A stretch of 64,000 nt of DNA, from contig NZ_VZQQ01000030.1 of assembly GCF_014397785.1 (NCBI RefSeq), forward strand, positions 1-64,000, written 5' to 3'. This document shows, one piece after another, positions 7,318-15,814 of the stretch (its first letter is position 1; each line of letters begins with the position of its first letter). The position numbers and the translations under genes are program-made. The DNA is from Paraburkholderia podalyriae (GTDB lineage: Bacteria; Pseudomonadota; Gammaproteobacteria; Burkholderiales; Burkholderiaceae). A model generated the notes under the pieces. That model made no database searches and had not been told where the DNA came from. It saw only the letters and a list, made by a program, of their open reading frames with translations.

Positions 7318-9714
7318 GTGAGACCCAAAGCGGCACCGTGCCCTAAAAAACCCAATCCGCTTGAGTCCCAGGTCGATAACGACGCACACGCCAATGGCTG
7401 GTCAGCCCGCAACCAGCAGTTTCTTTCGTATTTCCTGTCGCGCTTCGGTCAACGCAGGACCATACCGGTAACGAGTGTGCTGATTGCCATTTCCGCCGGC
7501 GTTGGCATCGGTGCTGTCGTGCACCATGCAGTCAGCGAAGCGGCGATGACCGTACGTCTTGTATTGTCGATGGTGGCAGGCGTCGCCGGCCTCGCGGTGG
7601 TTCGTCGAAAACTCGCGTTTGATTACGCCCAGCAGAGCGCGGCCACCGCACTAGCGGGCGGCCTTCTGCATGCGAATCGCGACTGCCTGAAGGTGCTCGC
7701 CACGGACGGAAAAATGCTGCGGGTGTCGGAGCATGGCGCCATGTTGATGGAGGCGGAGTCACCGGAGCAGCTCGCCGGCGCCGACTGGCTCGATTTCTGG
7801 ACCGGCGAGGACCGCACAGCGGCGGAGCAGGCTTTGGCGGGCGCCCTTTCCGGCAAGAGCGCATCTTTCACCGGAAGCTGCGCGACGACGAAGGGGCGGA
7901 TCAAATGGTGGAACTCCACCCTCACGCCGGTGACAGGCGACGACGGTGCGGTAGCCGCGCTGCTTTGTGCTTCAGAGGATGTCACCCAGCAATCCGAGCT
8001 GTTGAAAACACTGCGCGAACGCGATGAGCTGATGCATGAGATGGAGTTGCATGTGCGGCTCGTGTTCTATTCGTATAGCTCGCATTTTGAACGCTGTCAT
8101 CATGTCAGCGCAGGTGTCGAGAGCGTGTTCGGCCTGACGCCTGAAGAGCTCAGCAACAGGCCTTCCGCGTGGCTCGAACTCGTGGTGCCTGAGGACCTCG
8201 AGCCTTTGCTCGCCGAGATGCGCCGCATCGCGACGGAAGTCGCGGAAGGTCGCTGCGAATATCGCATCCGCCGGCCTGACGGTTGCGTGCGCTGGATCAG
8301 AAGCACGGCCTATCCGGTGTGCGATAGCTCCGCAAACGTGGTGCGCATCGTCGGTGTCAGCGAGGACATCACGCTGGAACAGGAACGCCTCGCGGCGCTT
8401 GAACATTTGGCCCACACCGATGGGCTGACAGGTTTGGCTAACCGCAGCGCGCTGATCCGCCACATGAAGACGCTGTGCAGGCAGAACGTCGCCTTCGCTC
8501 TGATGTTCGTCGACCTCGACCGGTTCAAGGTCCTCAACGATACGCTAGGCCATACGGCCGCTGACCGTCTGTTGCAGGACATCGCCAGGGTCATTCAGGG
8601 CGCACTTCCGCCGGATGCCTGTGTAGCGCGCCTCGGCGGAGACGAGTTCGCGGTCATCGTCAAGGGCGACAGCGACAAGGTCTCGTTGGCAACCTTGGCG
8701 CAGTCGCTTCTGAACCTGTTTTCGAGCGACGTTCGAAAAGACCACGCCGCGCCATTCGTGACGGCGTCGATCGGCATATCGATCTTTCCCGAACACGGCC
8801 GCGAGCACGACGCGCTGCTGACGAGCGCGGATATCGCGATGTATGCGGCGAAAAAAGGTGGCCGCAACGGCTTCCGGTTCGCCGACGAAGCGTCCAGCGA
8901 TGTGCTCGGAGATTTCGAACTGGAGCGTAATCTGCCGACGGCGCTCGCGTCGAACCAATTCGTCCTCCATTTCCAGGGCATTCATGAACCGGCATCGCTG
9001 GCGGTGAAAGGCGTCGAAGCCCTCGTTCGATGGAATCATCCGGCGCGAGGGTTAGTGGCTCCTGGCAGCTTCATCCCGATATTGGAAGAAAGCGGCTTCA
9101 TCGTCGAAGTCGGGGCGTGGGTCGTGGACGCGGCCCTCGCTCAACTGGCCGTCTGGCAGGCCGCCGGCAGCAAAGAGCTTTCGATGTCGGTGAACGTGTC
9201 CGCACGTCAGCTCCGGGATGACGCGCTTGTCGCGATCGTCGACCAGGCGCTGCGAAAACACCGGGTGCCGCCGCGCTGCCTTCAAATCGAACTGACCGAA
9301 AGCGCGCTGATGGAAAACCCGACGCTCGCGCAAGCAACGCTGATGGCGCTCAAGCGCGTTGGCGTGCGGATCGCCATCGACGACTTCGGAACGGGGTATT
9401 CGAGCCTGCGTTACCTGGCCGATTTCTCGCCGGACATCGTCAAGATCGATCTTTCATTCACGGCAAGGTTGGGCCGCGACGCGGCGGCCACGTCGATCGT
9501 GCGCGGCATCATTCAGATGTCGCACGAACTAGGCATTGAAGTGACGGCTGAAGGTGTCGAAACGAATCAACAGTTGCATGCGCTGCGCGACGCGGGCTGC
9601 GACTACGTGCAAGGGTACTTTTTGACGAAGCCGACGAATGCAGGGAATCTGGTTCACTGCGAAAGCTTCGCGCCCGCGTTCGCAGCGGGAGCAACCAGCT
9701 CCTGCTCCGACTGA
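7318..9714 (+). CDS. PAS-GGDEF-EAL cyclic-di-GMP signalling protein
   Basis: The protein has 798 residues from a GTG at 7318 preceded by GTCGGAGAAC. The N-terminus has two hydrophobic segments (about 40-100), anchoring it in the inner membrane. Two PAS domains follow (about 120-230 and 245-360), the second with the PAC-like HVVSAGVESVFGLTPEEL and IRRPDGCVRWIRSTAYPVC regions. The GGDEF domain contains ARLGGDEFAVIV (about 435-447), an intact diguanylate cyclase signature. The EAL domain carries EALVRWNHP (about 566), ELTESALMENP and AIDDFGTGYSSLRYLADF, the metal-binding core of c-di-GMP phosphodiesterases. Both outputs look competent, so the net activity is unclear. A possible sigma-28-like promoter would link it to motility. 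Confidence 0.93.
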   Translation: MRPKAAPCPKKPNPLESQVDNDAHANGWSARNQQFLSYFLSRFGQRRTIPVTSVLIAISAGVGIGAVVHHAVSEAAMTVRLVLSMVAGVAGLAVVRRKLAFDYAQQSAATALAGGLLHANRDCLKVLATDGKMLRVSEHGAMLMEAESPEQLAGADWLDFWTGEDRTAAEQALAGALSGKSASFTGSCATTKGRIKWWNSTLTPVTGDDGAVAALLCASEDVTQQSELLKTLRERDELMHEMELHVRLVFYSYSSHFERCHHVSAGVESVFGLTPEELSNRPSAWLELVVPEDLEPLLAEMRRIATEVAEGRCEYRIRRPDGCVRWIRSTAYPVCDSSANVVRIVGVSEDITLEQERLAALEHLAHTDGLTGLANRSALIRHMKTLCRQNVAFALMFVDLDRFKVLNDTLGHTAADRLLQDIARVIQGALPPDACVARLGGDEFAVIVKGDSDKVSLATLAQSLLNLFSSDVRKDHAAPFVTASIGISIFPEHGREHDALLTSADIAMYAAKKGGRNGFRFADEASSDVLGDFELERNLPTALASNQFVLHFQGIHEPASLAVKGVEALVRWNHPARGLVAPGSFIPILEESGFIVEVGAWVVDAALAQLAVWQAAGSKELSMSVNVSARQLRDDALVAIVDQALRKHRVPPRCLQIELTESALMENPTLAQATLMALKRVGVRIAIDDFGTGYSSLRYLADFSPDIVKIDLSFTARLGRDAAATSIVRGIIQMSHELGIEVTAEGVETNQQLHALRDAGCDYVQGYFLTKPTNAGNLVHCESFAPAFAAGATSSCSD

Positions 9715-9741
9715 TAAACAGATCCGCGACGACCGGGCGCA

Positions 9742-9757
9742 GCCGGCGATTGCCGGC
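9742..9757. terminator. short inverted repeat between convergent genes, weak terminator candidate
   Basis: GCCGGC-GATT-GCCGGC forms a perfect 6-bp stem with a 4-base loop, 28 bases past the GGDEF-EAL stop and before the converging DUF4148 gene ends at 9817. No T-run follows on either strand, so termination is only suggested. Confidence 0.25.
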
Positions 9758-9816
9758 CTCGATCTGCGTACGACGACGCACCCAGACCGGTTCCGTTCCA
9801 GTTCCCGCCTTCGCCG

Positions 9817-10137
9817 TCAATGCGTGCGCACCGGTTGCGCGCTCTGTCCCGCACTCATCGCCGCGTCTCTTTCGGCTCGATGAATGGCAGCGACCTTCGC
9901 TTCGGCAGCTAGAATATCGGCGGGATATGAACCATCGTCGCCGAGCGACGGGTTATATCCGGCCGCTTCCAGCTCCTCGAGTTCGTGCATGACTTCCGCG
10001 CGGGTGACTTGATGAGGTTCGGGCTCGGACAGAGTTTGCGCATACAGGCCCGCCGAGTTCGCCATCAACATCGCACCAGCGATCGCGAAGCTCACTAGCG
10101 GGGAGACCGCGGATTGATTCAACGATTCCGATTTCAT
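9817..10137 (-). CDS. DUF4148-type small exported protein
   Basis: The protein has 106 residues. The ATG at 10137 is preceded by AAAAAGGAGTG, a very strong ribosome binding site. A signal peptide is visible (SFAIAGAMLMANSAGLYAQT, cleavage likely after the AQ region). The mature part has TRAEVMHELEELEAAGYNP and YPADILAAEAKVAA, the typical DUF4148 pattern of Burkholderiales (R/Q-V-x-x-EL-x-x-LE-x-x-GY-P plus YP-x-x-xQ-x-AE). Function is unknown; these proteins are periplasmic and often occur in many copies. The gene is monocistronic. Confidence 0.8.
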   Translation of the reverse strand: MKSESLNQSAVSPLVSFAIAGAMLMANSAGLYAQTLSEPEPHQVTRAEVMHELEELEAAGYNPSLGDDGSYPADILAAEAKVAAIHRAERDAAMSAGQSAQPVRTH

Positions 10138-10288
10138 GTTGCACTCCTTTTTACATGAGGACGTATTCGCGCATCCGTATATATTGTGAGAGTTACGTGA
10201 TGCACATCCGGTAGACGGAGTTTTCTCGTTGGATATTCCCGGGCTTCGCGTCAAGGAGCACTGAGATAAGCCGGATACTTCCGGATGC

Positions 10289-11045
10289 CTAAATAGAACT
10301 CCCACGCAATCTTCGCCGCTCGATCCCGTTGCGCAATTGACCCGCGACGAACGCGCCGACGATCAGAGCCAGATATAAGGCCACGAGATCGTGACGCCAG
10401 GCATTCAGCGTGAGCTGATGCGCAATCAGTTTTGGATCGGGAGCCGCGAGGATCGCCCGCTTCGCTTCGACGGTTCGCATCATACGGACAAAGCCCACCG
10501 CGGACAGCAATGGCAGCATGATGACCGAAGTGAACAGCACAGGCTTCATGCGAAGCGCCCATCGCATGTGACGCAAGCGAAACCATAATCCGAGGCATCC
10601 GTGTATCCATCCGGGCGCGAGCAGCGCAAGCTGCAAACCTTGCGTACCTGTTGTTAGCAACTGGTTCACGACGCGCTCGTAGTCCGCTTCGAAGCCATAC
10701 AGCGAGGACGCGAGCCGGGTCGTCACCGCATGACGGATCAGCAGCAGCGGCAGGCTGAGTCCTGCCCACAGACGCACCCCACTCCACCGGAGGCAACGCC
10801 CAGTGACGGCGAGCATAGATCGTTCGCATCGCCAGCGCGAAATGCAGCGCGGCCGCCCCGTACAACGCGATCGTTCCAGGCGCGCTGCGCCAGAGCCGCA
10901 GCGCTATAACGAGACCACGTCCGGCAAGTTCGAGCGACCAGATTCCGAGTGCGTGATTGAGCAGATGGAGAAAGAGATAGACCAGCAACACCACGCCGGA
11001 GCCGAGTTGCATCCGGCGCAGCGCGGCTTGTATCCGCAACGTCAT
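10289..11045 (-). pseudogene. N-terminal membrane part of an adenylate/guanylate cyclase-type protein, frameshifted and truncated
   Basis: From the ATG at 11045 the frame reads RMQLGSGVVLLVYLFLHLLN, LRLWRSAPGTIALYGAAALH and YARRHWALPPVEW, then homology moves to another frame (VRLWAGLSLPLLLIRHAVTT, YGFEADYERVVNQLLTTG, LLAPGWIHGCLGLWFRLRH). The shift is near 10790-10800. This multi-helix, His-containing domain resembles the N-terminus of membrane class III cyclases with a succinate-dehydrogenase-like heme domain and a central ferredoxin domain, recognised from memory. The frame stops at 10289 soon after RNGIERRRLR, where the ferredoxin and cyclase domains should begin. The gene has therefore lost its catalytic half as well as being frameshifted. 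Confidence 0.65.
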
Positions 11046-11335
11046 GCGAACGTCCCGCTGGTGACATGCATCGTGTGACGGGCAAACACCGCCTCGATGA
11101 CGACCACTCCCGATCCCCGGGCCACATCGACGATGTTCATTTGATCACCCATCCGCTGTCAGTCTTGCCTGCAAGACCGCGGCGATGCGGCGGTTATTCC
11201 CGATTCGATCCTCGCGGCTTCGCAGTATCGAGGGAGTACGACAATCTGGCGTGCCCGCGATGGCAATTCGGCGCGTGTTGCGTGAGTGAGCGTCTATGAT
11301 GGATTGGTTGATTCTGGCCGACCGGTACCACCTCG

Positions 11336-11511
11336 ACAGGGCAATGAAGACTTCTACCAAATCGACAACAAGTTCGGTTATGCGGTGTCGGGCGGTATTG
11401 CGCGCAACGCGCTAGTGGTGTCGCGCTGTATCCCGGCTATAACGTGTATGGCCCAGCTACAACGGCGCGGGCGATGTGAATAGCGCGGCGTCGTTTACCT
11501 GCGTGCAGTGA
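11336..11511 (+). pseudogene. decayed C-terminal remnant of an unknown protein
   Basis: Stitching frames gives NEDFYQIDNKFGYAVSGGIA and RNAL, then ALYPGYNVYGP, then YNGAGDVNSAASFTCVQ and a TGA at 11509-11511. The pieces lie in three frames but follow each other smoothly, as expected of a gene broken by small indels. The family was not identified. The sequence is Gly/Asn/aromatic-rich, as in outer-membrane or exported proteins. A hairpin follows 10 bases later. Confidence 0.3.
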
Positions 11512-11521
11512 AACCGGTGAT

Positions 11522-11543
11522 GGAGAGGCTTGCCGGCCTCTCC
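11522..11543. terminator. perfect 8-bp hairpin, possible bidirectional terminator
   Basis: GGAGAGGC-TTGCCG-GCCTCTCC. It lies 38 bases beyond the stop of the leftward Ser/Thr kinase gene (11582) and 10 bases after the stop of a decayed rightward gene. Only a weak T stretch follows on the minus strand, so it may act as a terminator or as a 3'-end stabiliser of the T6SS message. Confidence 0.4.
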
Positions 11544-11581
11544 ACCGGCGCTCTGACGTACCCGGCGTTCGATTGGTGAAG

Positions 11582-13039
11582 CTAAGCGGATGAATCGACA
11601 TCGTGCCGGAACCGACGGCGCTGCGCGGCATCGGCGATGCAGCTTTCGACCCGCTGAAGAAACTCGTCGAAATTCACCGCACGCCGCGCCTCGCGACTGG
11701 CGATCATCTTCGCGATCGGGCCCAGATAGACGGCCAGCTTAACGGCGACGGCATCGATGCTAGCCTGATCGATCGCACCGGCCGGTGGCATGCCTGCGGC
11801 GGTCGCCGGCGATACGGACGATACCTTTGCCGCAGCCGTCGCGACCCGCGGGCCCGTCGATGACGACGTCAGTATCGACCCATCGGGCACGCCCGCCGTC
11901 AGCCGTGCGAAGTCCTGCTCGAATTGGCTGCGCGCCGAATCCGGCAACACCGCCACCAGTTGCGCGCCGAGCGCTGGCAGGTCGTTCGCCTGCATGGCCG
12001 CGCGTCGCACCAGAAGGCTCGCGAGCGGGCCCATGTGTGTCGCGAGTTGGCGTTCGATGCGCGCGAGTATGTCAGGCGGCCAACTCTGCGGCGCCGAAGG
12101 CATAGGCGAGTTGCTGGCGCCGCCCGTCGCATGCGCTGGTGAGGACGCGGACCAATAAGCGGACGGCGTCACGATAGTCAGGTCATCGTCGGCCGGCGCC
12201 GGTGAGATGACCAGCGATCTCAAACTCGCGAGCCATTCCGCAGCGGACCCGAAGCGGTCTTCTGGCCGCCTCGCGAGCGCCCTGGCAAGCATCGCGTCGA
12301 TCGCCGGTGGCAAAGCGGCGACGATTGCCGATGGCCGGGTCGGCGCATCTTTCAGGATCTGCCGCCTGATGGTAGCCGGCGAGCCGGCGAACGGCTGGCG
12401 GCCAGTCAGCATACGGTACAGCATGACGCCGGCCGAGAACAGGTCCGCGCGGGCATCGACCGATTCGCCCTCGAACTGCTCGGGCGACATGTAGCTTGGC
12501 GTGCCGATCATCCAACCGGACGAGGTTGCGGACGAGCCGATGCGCGCGACGCCGAAATCGGCGACCTTGAGAAGCCCTGCCGCGGTGACGAGCAGATTCG
12601 CAGGCTTGATGTCGCGATGCACGACGCCGGCCTCATGCGCATACGCGAGCGCGGCGAGCAGTTGCGCCAGCCAGTGGAACGCGTCGGACAGCGGCAGCGG
12701 GTGGCCGGGCACCAGCAAGGTATCGAGGCCATGTCCGGCGACGTACTCCATCACGATGTAGGCCCTGCTGTCGTCTTCGCCGAAATCGTGGACCGTGACG
12801 ATGTTCGGATGCGCAAGCCGGCCGGCCGCGCGCGCCTCGTTGCGAAAACGCGCCAGCATGTCGCCGCTACTGTCCTCGCTGGCGAGCAGTTCGCGACGCA
12901 CGGTTTTCAGCGCCACCGGTCTTTCCAGGTGCGGGTCGAACGCGAGATAGACGACACCCATTGCTCCGGTGCCGAGCACGCGGTCGATGCGGTACTTGCC
13001 AATCTGCGTAGGCATTGCTTGTTTGCTCATTCTGCTCAT
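11582..13039 (-). CDS. cytoplasmic Ser/Thr protein kinase with C-terminal repeat domain
   Basis: The protein has 485 residues; starts at 13030 and 13015 are also possible. The Hanks-type kinase domain spans about 14-275: glycine loop GTGAMGVVYLAFD, lysine in PVALKTVRREL, catalytic VVHRDIKPANLLV, VADFGVARIG and activation segment GTPSYMSPEQFEG. All catalytic residues are present. After a Ser/Ala/Pro-rich linker, two copies of a roughly 50-residue helical unit occur, RIERQLATHMGPLASLLVRR and KLAVYLGPIAKMIASREAR, which may be a docking domain. There is no membrane segment, unlike the second kinase at 51461. It is the last gene of the leftward T6SS array. With the FHA protein, PP2C and TagF it would form the threonine-phosphorylation switch of T6SS assembly; which kinase phosphorylates the FHA protein is unknown. 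Confidence 0.88.
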   Translation of the reverse strand: MSRMSKQAMPTQIGKYRIDRVLGTGAMGVVYLAFDPHLERPVALKTVRRELLASEDSSGDMLARFRNEARAAGRLAHPNIVTVHDFGEDDSRAYIVMEYVAGHGLDTLLVPGHPLPLSDAFHWLAQLLAALAYAHEAGVVHRDIKPANLLVTAAGLLKVADFGVARIGSSATSSGWMIGTPSYMSPEQFEGESVDARADLFSAGVMLYRMLTGRQPFAGSPATIRRQILKDAPTRPSAIVAALPPAIDAMLARALARRPEDRFGSAAEWLASLRSLVISPAPADDDLTIVTPSAYWSASSPAHATGGASNSPMPSAPQSWPPDILARIERQLATHMGPLASLLVRRAAMQANDLPALGAQLVAVLPDSARSQFEQDFARLTAGVPDGSILTSSSTGPRVATAAAKVSSVSPATAAGMPPAGAIDQASIDAVAVKLAVYLGPIAKMIASREARRAVNFDEFLQRVESCIADAAQRRRFRHDVDSSA

Positions 13040-13079
13040 TCGGGTTCCGATCGAGGGGAGCCTGGCCGACCACGCCAGC

Positions 13080-13958
13080 TTACGCTCCCAGCATCCGCAA
13101 CGCTTCGACGAGACTCGTTTTCATGCGGTTGAACGACACGGCGAGCGAGGCGATTTCGTCGCCGCCGCGCGTCGAAAACGATGCCGTGTCGAGCTTGCCG
13201 AGGCTGACTTCGTCGGCGGCGCGCGACAAAGCCTTGAGCCGCTTCGTCACGAGGAAATGCACCATCAGGTTCAGCGCGATCAGCACGCATCCGAACACCG
13301 CGGCGAACGACAGCATGAACGTGCGCCAGACGCTGTGCGCCTGTCCCAGCGGCAGCGACATCGGCACGGACACGACCTGCGCGCCGATCGTTTCATGCAG
13401 AGGCCAGTTGAAGCCGTTCGCCGGCCCGTACTTGTCGATCATCGTGCGCGGCGCCGCGCTGGGTGTGCTGTGGCATTCGAGGCAGGTGGCCGAGTCGATG
13501 CGGGTCGGCCGCGCGATGTAGAGGCTGGGGCCCGACGGCGTCGCGCGTTCGCCAATCAGCTCCGGTAATTCAGGGTGGTCATGCAGGCGCCGGATCACGT
13601 CGGTCTCCCAGTCCGTGGCGCGGTCGCGCGGGTTCGTCGGATCGAGCATCGCGTTCTTGTATGAGAAGCCCGGAAACTTCTTCTGGATCGCGAGCAGGCT
13701 CTCGATCGCGGAATACGCGGGGACCGACTGCGGCACGAACGCGTATTTGATCTGCGTGGCAAGCAGCGGCGTCACCTGATCAGACGTGTAGTCGAGCACG
13801 GCGGTGGCGGCTTCGATCATCAGGCTCGCGTCGCGCACGGTCGTCTGCACTGCGTTTTCCTGCAACACCCGGTCGGCCACGACACTCGTCGCGGCGAATC
13901 CCGCGGCGAACACGACGAGGAAGGCGAGATTGAACTTCAAGGTCAACGACAGGTTCAT
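13080..13958 (-). CDS. DUF3365-HAMP membrane sensor with CxxCH heme motif
   Basis: The protein has 292 residues. The ATG at 13958 has GGAG upstream, and the longer open frame before it is low-complexity chance sequence. TM1 (about 8-28) and TM2 (about 215-238) enclose a periplasmic domain of the DUF3365 (Tll0287-like) type, with a C-L-E-C-H motif at 159-163 for covalent c-type heme. A HAMP-like segment follows (LKALSRAADEVSLGKLD, then FSTRGGDEIASLAVSFNRMK), with no kinase or methyl-accepting output domain. It could sense redox state or a ligand and pass the signal to the neighbouring kinase gene, 40 bases downstream. This link is an inference from gene order. Confidence 0.8.
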   Translation of the reverse strand: MNLSLTLKFNLAFLVVFAAGFAATSVVADRVLQENAVQTTVRDASLMIEAATAVLDYTSDQVTPLLATQIKYAFVPQSVPAYSAIESLLAIQKKFPGFSYKNAMLDPTNPRDRATDWETDVIRRLHDHPELPELIGERATPSGPSLYIARPTRIDSATCLECHSTPSAAPRTMIDKYGPANGFNWPLHETIGAQVVSVPMSLPLGQAHSVWRTFMLSFAAVFGCVLIALNLMVHFLVTKRLKALSRAADEVSLGKLDTASFSTRGGDEIASLAVSFNRMKTSLVEALRMLGA

Positions 13959-14044
13959 GGCTGCTCCACGCGAATGGGGTGCAAGGGCGGCGACGCCTGG
14001 TGGTGCATGGTACGTCAAGGCGCGTCGACGTCGTCCGGCGTAGG

Positions 14045-15058
14045 TTAGTGCCGGTATAGCCAGTTGGGGACGGATTCGGGACGCACCGCCGGCGGCGCTT
14101 GCGCGGGCACCGCCGGCGGCGCTTGCGCGGGCCTTTTGTGTGGCTCGCTCGCCGGGCGCGGCGGCGGTGGATGCAAAATCGGCCGCCATTCCGGCAAAAC
14201 GTCCAGATGGGCGTCGACCTGCGCGCGGAAGGCAGGAGTTTTCAGGCGCGGAACAAAGCGTTTGACGAAGCTGCCGCGCTCGCTGACGCTGCTCGTGAGC
14301 CAGTCGGAGACGTCGGCGTAATCGACGGCGCGCAGTGGCGCAGGCAGATCGTGCCTGCTCGCGAGCCGTCCCGCTACCGCGACCAGAGCGTCCCGGAAGC
14401 CAGGCGGCAGCGTGCCGATGAACTCCGTTGACGGCCTGGCTTGCGCGCGCGGCGGCTCGTCCGCATGTCGCTCGAGGTACTGGCCCGCATGCAAGGTCTG
14501 CCTGGGCGCCTGGGCTGCGGCGCGAACGACGACGATCGCGTCATCGCCGGACTCCGCGAAAATTCCAGCGCGCCCGGTAGTGGCCAATGCGACGACCGAC
14601 CACGGACCCGTGCCTGAAGGTTTGATGTCAAGCCCGTGAAGCTCGATCGACAACGGCGCTGGTGCGGCGGCGCTCAGGTTGCAGCTGGCCTTGAGCCAGC
14701 CGCTCAGCATCGTGATTCGCACCGGTCCCGCCGCGACGTTCTGCGGCGCCGACGGCGTTTTGAGCAGGACTTGCGTTTGCGGCCCGAGCGCGATCAGCGT
14801 GCCCGCACCGTCTTCGAGCTGGGCGGACTTGCCGGCGTCGGTTTCGATGATGTCGTCGTCGCGCAGCCTGGCGCCCTCCCCCGTCCGATACAGTGACGCG
14901 CCTCGAATCACCGACACGGGACTATCGGCGTACGCGATGACGACGTCCGCATGGGCAAACGGCAACGCGCACGCAAACAGCGCCAACGCGCCGCCTGCGC
15001 GTACGCGCGGGAAGGCTGACGCCAGCATGGCGAGGAAACGGCGTTCGGGTCGCATCAT
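14045..15058 (-). CDS. exported FecR-domain protein
   Basis: The protein has 337 residues from tandem ATG codons at 15058/15055. The signal peptide is AGGALALFACALPFAHADVV, cleaved after AHA. The FecR-like beta domain (about 40-140) has VIRGASLYRTGEGARLRDDD, IIETDAGKSAQLEDGAGTLI and a following LSGWLK. The C-terminal ~80 residues form a helical part and a Pro/Ala-rich tail with a duplicated AQAPPAVP unit. FecR-type domains in this setting are often peptidoglycan-associated or signalling modules rather than iron regulators. The protein is probably periplasmic and lies inside the leftward T6SS array; its role there is unknown. Confidence 0.8.
   Translation of the reverse strand: MMRPERRFLAMLASAFPRVRAGGALALFACALPFAHADVVIAYADSPVSVIRGASLYRTGEGARLRDDDIIETDAGKSAQLEDGAGTLIALGPQTQVLLKTPSAPQNVAAGPVRITMLSGWLKASCNLSAAAPAPLSIELHGLDIKPSGTGPWSVVALATTGRAGIFAESGDDAIVVVRAAAQAPRQTLHAGQYLERHADEPPRAQARPSTEFIGTLPPGFRDALVAVAGRLASRHDLPAPLRAVDYADVSDWLTSSVSERGSFVKRFVPRLKTPAFRAQVDAHLDVLPEWRPILHPPPPRPASEPHKRPAQAPPAVPAQAPPAVRPESVPNWLYRH
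14083..14130. repeat. 24-bp tandem duplication in the FecR-protein gene
   Basis: The unit gcaccgccggcggcgcttgc plus gcgg occurs twice head to tail (14083-14106, 14107-14130). In the leftward reading frame it encodes a duplicated AQAPPAVP-type unit in the protein's C-terminal tail. Such in-frame repeats can vary in copy number by slippage. Confidence 0.8.
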
Positions 15059-15207
15059 CGGGGTCCGTTACGTCGGTGTCTGCGGTACTGTTTATCGTAG
15101 ACGGTCCGATTCGTCGAGGGGTTGACCCACGATGGGCAGCACACAACATCCATTCGCGCCGAATAAACCGCCAGTCCCGCTCGCGTTTTGAACAAGCCGC
15201 GCATGCG

Positions 15208-15759
15208 TCAATTCGCAAACGTCGCCAGCTTGAACGTGCACGCAGTTGCCCCCGGCACCAGCAGTCCTTGCTCCACGCCGACCGGCACCTGACTATCGCC
15301 TGGCCCGTACAACCAGTAGGTGAAGTAAAGCGCTCCCGCGTGACTGACCGCGAGTCGTTCCAACGCCCGGAATGGTCCCGAATTGATCTTGCCCAACTGC
15401 GGCACGAGGTTGATATCGGTCGAGCCGCCGAGCGTGTGAGGAATGGCATGGCCGCGGTGGTAGATTCCGCTGTTGGCAAGCGGATGTCCCCGCATCCGCG
15501 GCGCGATTTCCTTGCGCGGCACCGTACTCTTTCCCTGACTGATTCCCCACGCGGCGACCAGGCGCTCGGTCGTCCTATCGAACAGATATGAAAACTGGCC
15601 GACGGACGTTTCGAGCAACTCGCACGATGCGACGCGCCGCCGATAGTCGTCAGCCCACAGATCGACCAGCAGCGGGGCGACCTCATTGCTCAACGCTGCG
15701 GCCGCACGAGCCTGCGACAGGCGCGGCAAAATGCGGTTGAGTTCAGCGTAGTCCGTCAT
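15208..15759 (-). CDS. DNA/RNA non-specific endonuclease-like protein, T6SS effector candidate
   Basis: The protein has 183 residues from the ATG at 15759, with GAGGTGACG upstream. The central segment reads YHRGHAIPHTLGGSTDINLV (101-120), then PQLGKINSG and FRALERL. This R-G-H ... N-L-x-P-Q ... N ... E order is the catalytic and metal-site pattern of non-specific (NucA-like / Endonuclea_NS) nucleases found as polymorphic toxins. RGH falls at 102-104, with candidate metal-site residues Asn117 and Asn126 and Glu134. There is no signal peptide, PAAR, Rhs or other trafficking domain, and no obvious immunity gene lies alongside. It sits between an exported metallopeptidase-like protein and a FecR protein in the T6SS array. 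A cargo effector is the leading guess; a housekeeping nuclease is the alternative. Confidence 0.6.
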   Translation of the reverse strand: MTDYAELNRILPRLSQARAAAALSNEVAPLLVDLWADDYRRRVASCELLETSVGQFSYLFDRTTERLVAAWGISQGKSTVPRKEIAPRMRGHPLANSGIYHRGHAIPHTLGGSTDINLVPQLGKINSGPFRALERLAVSHAGALYFTYWLYGPGDSQVPVGVEQGLLVPGATACTFKLATFAN

Positions 15760-15814
15760 GCGTCACCTCGAAAGCGTGGTTCGCGCGCTGCTCGCGCGGC
15801 TCGCTGGTTCCGTT

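Larger units (their letters stand above)
11046..11581. other. non-coding/decayed stretch between cyclase pseudogene and kinase gene
   Basis: About 535 bases without an intact gene. The right end carries what looks like the 3' remnant of an unknown gene on the plus strand (see 11336-11511) and then a perfect hairpin (11522-11543). The remainder shows no recognisable gene, repeat or RNA. Confidence 0.4.
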
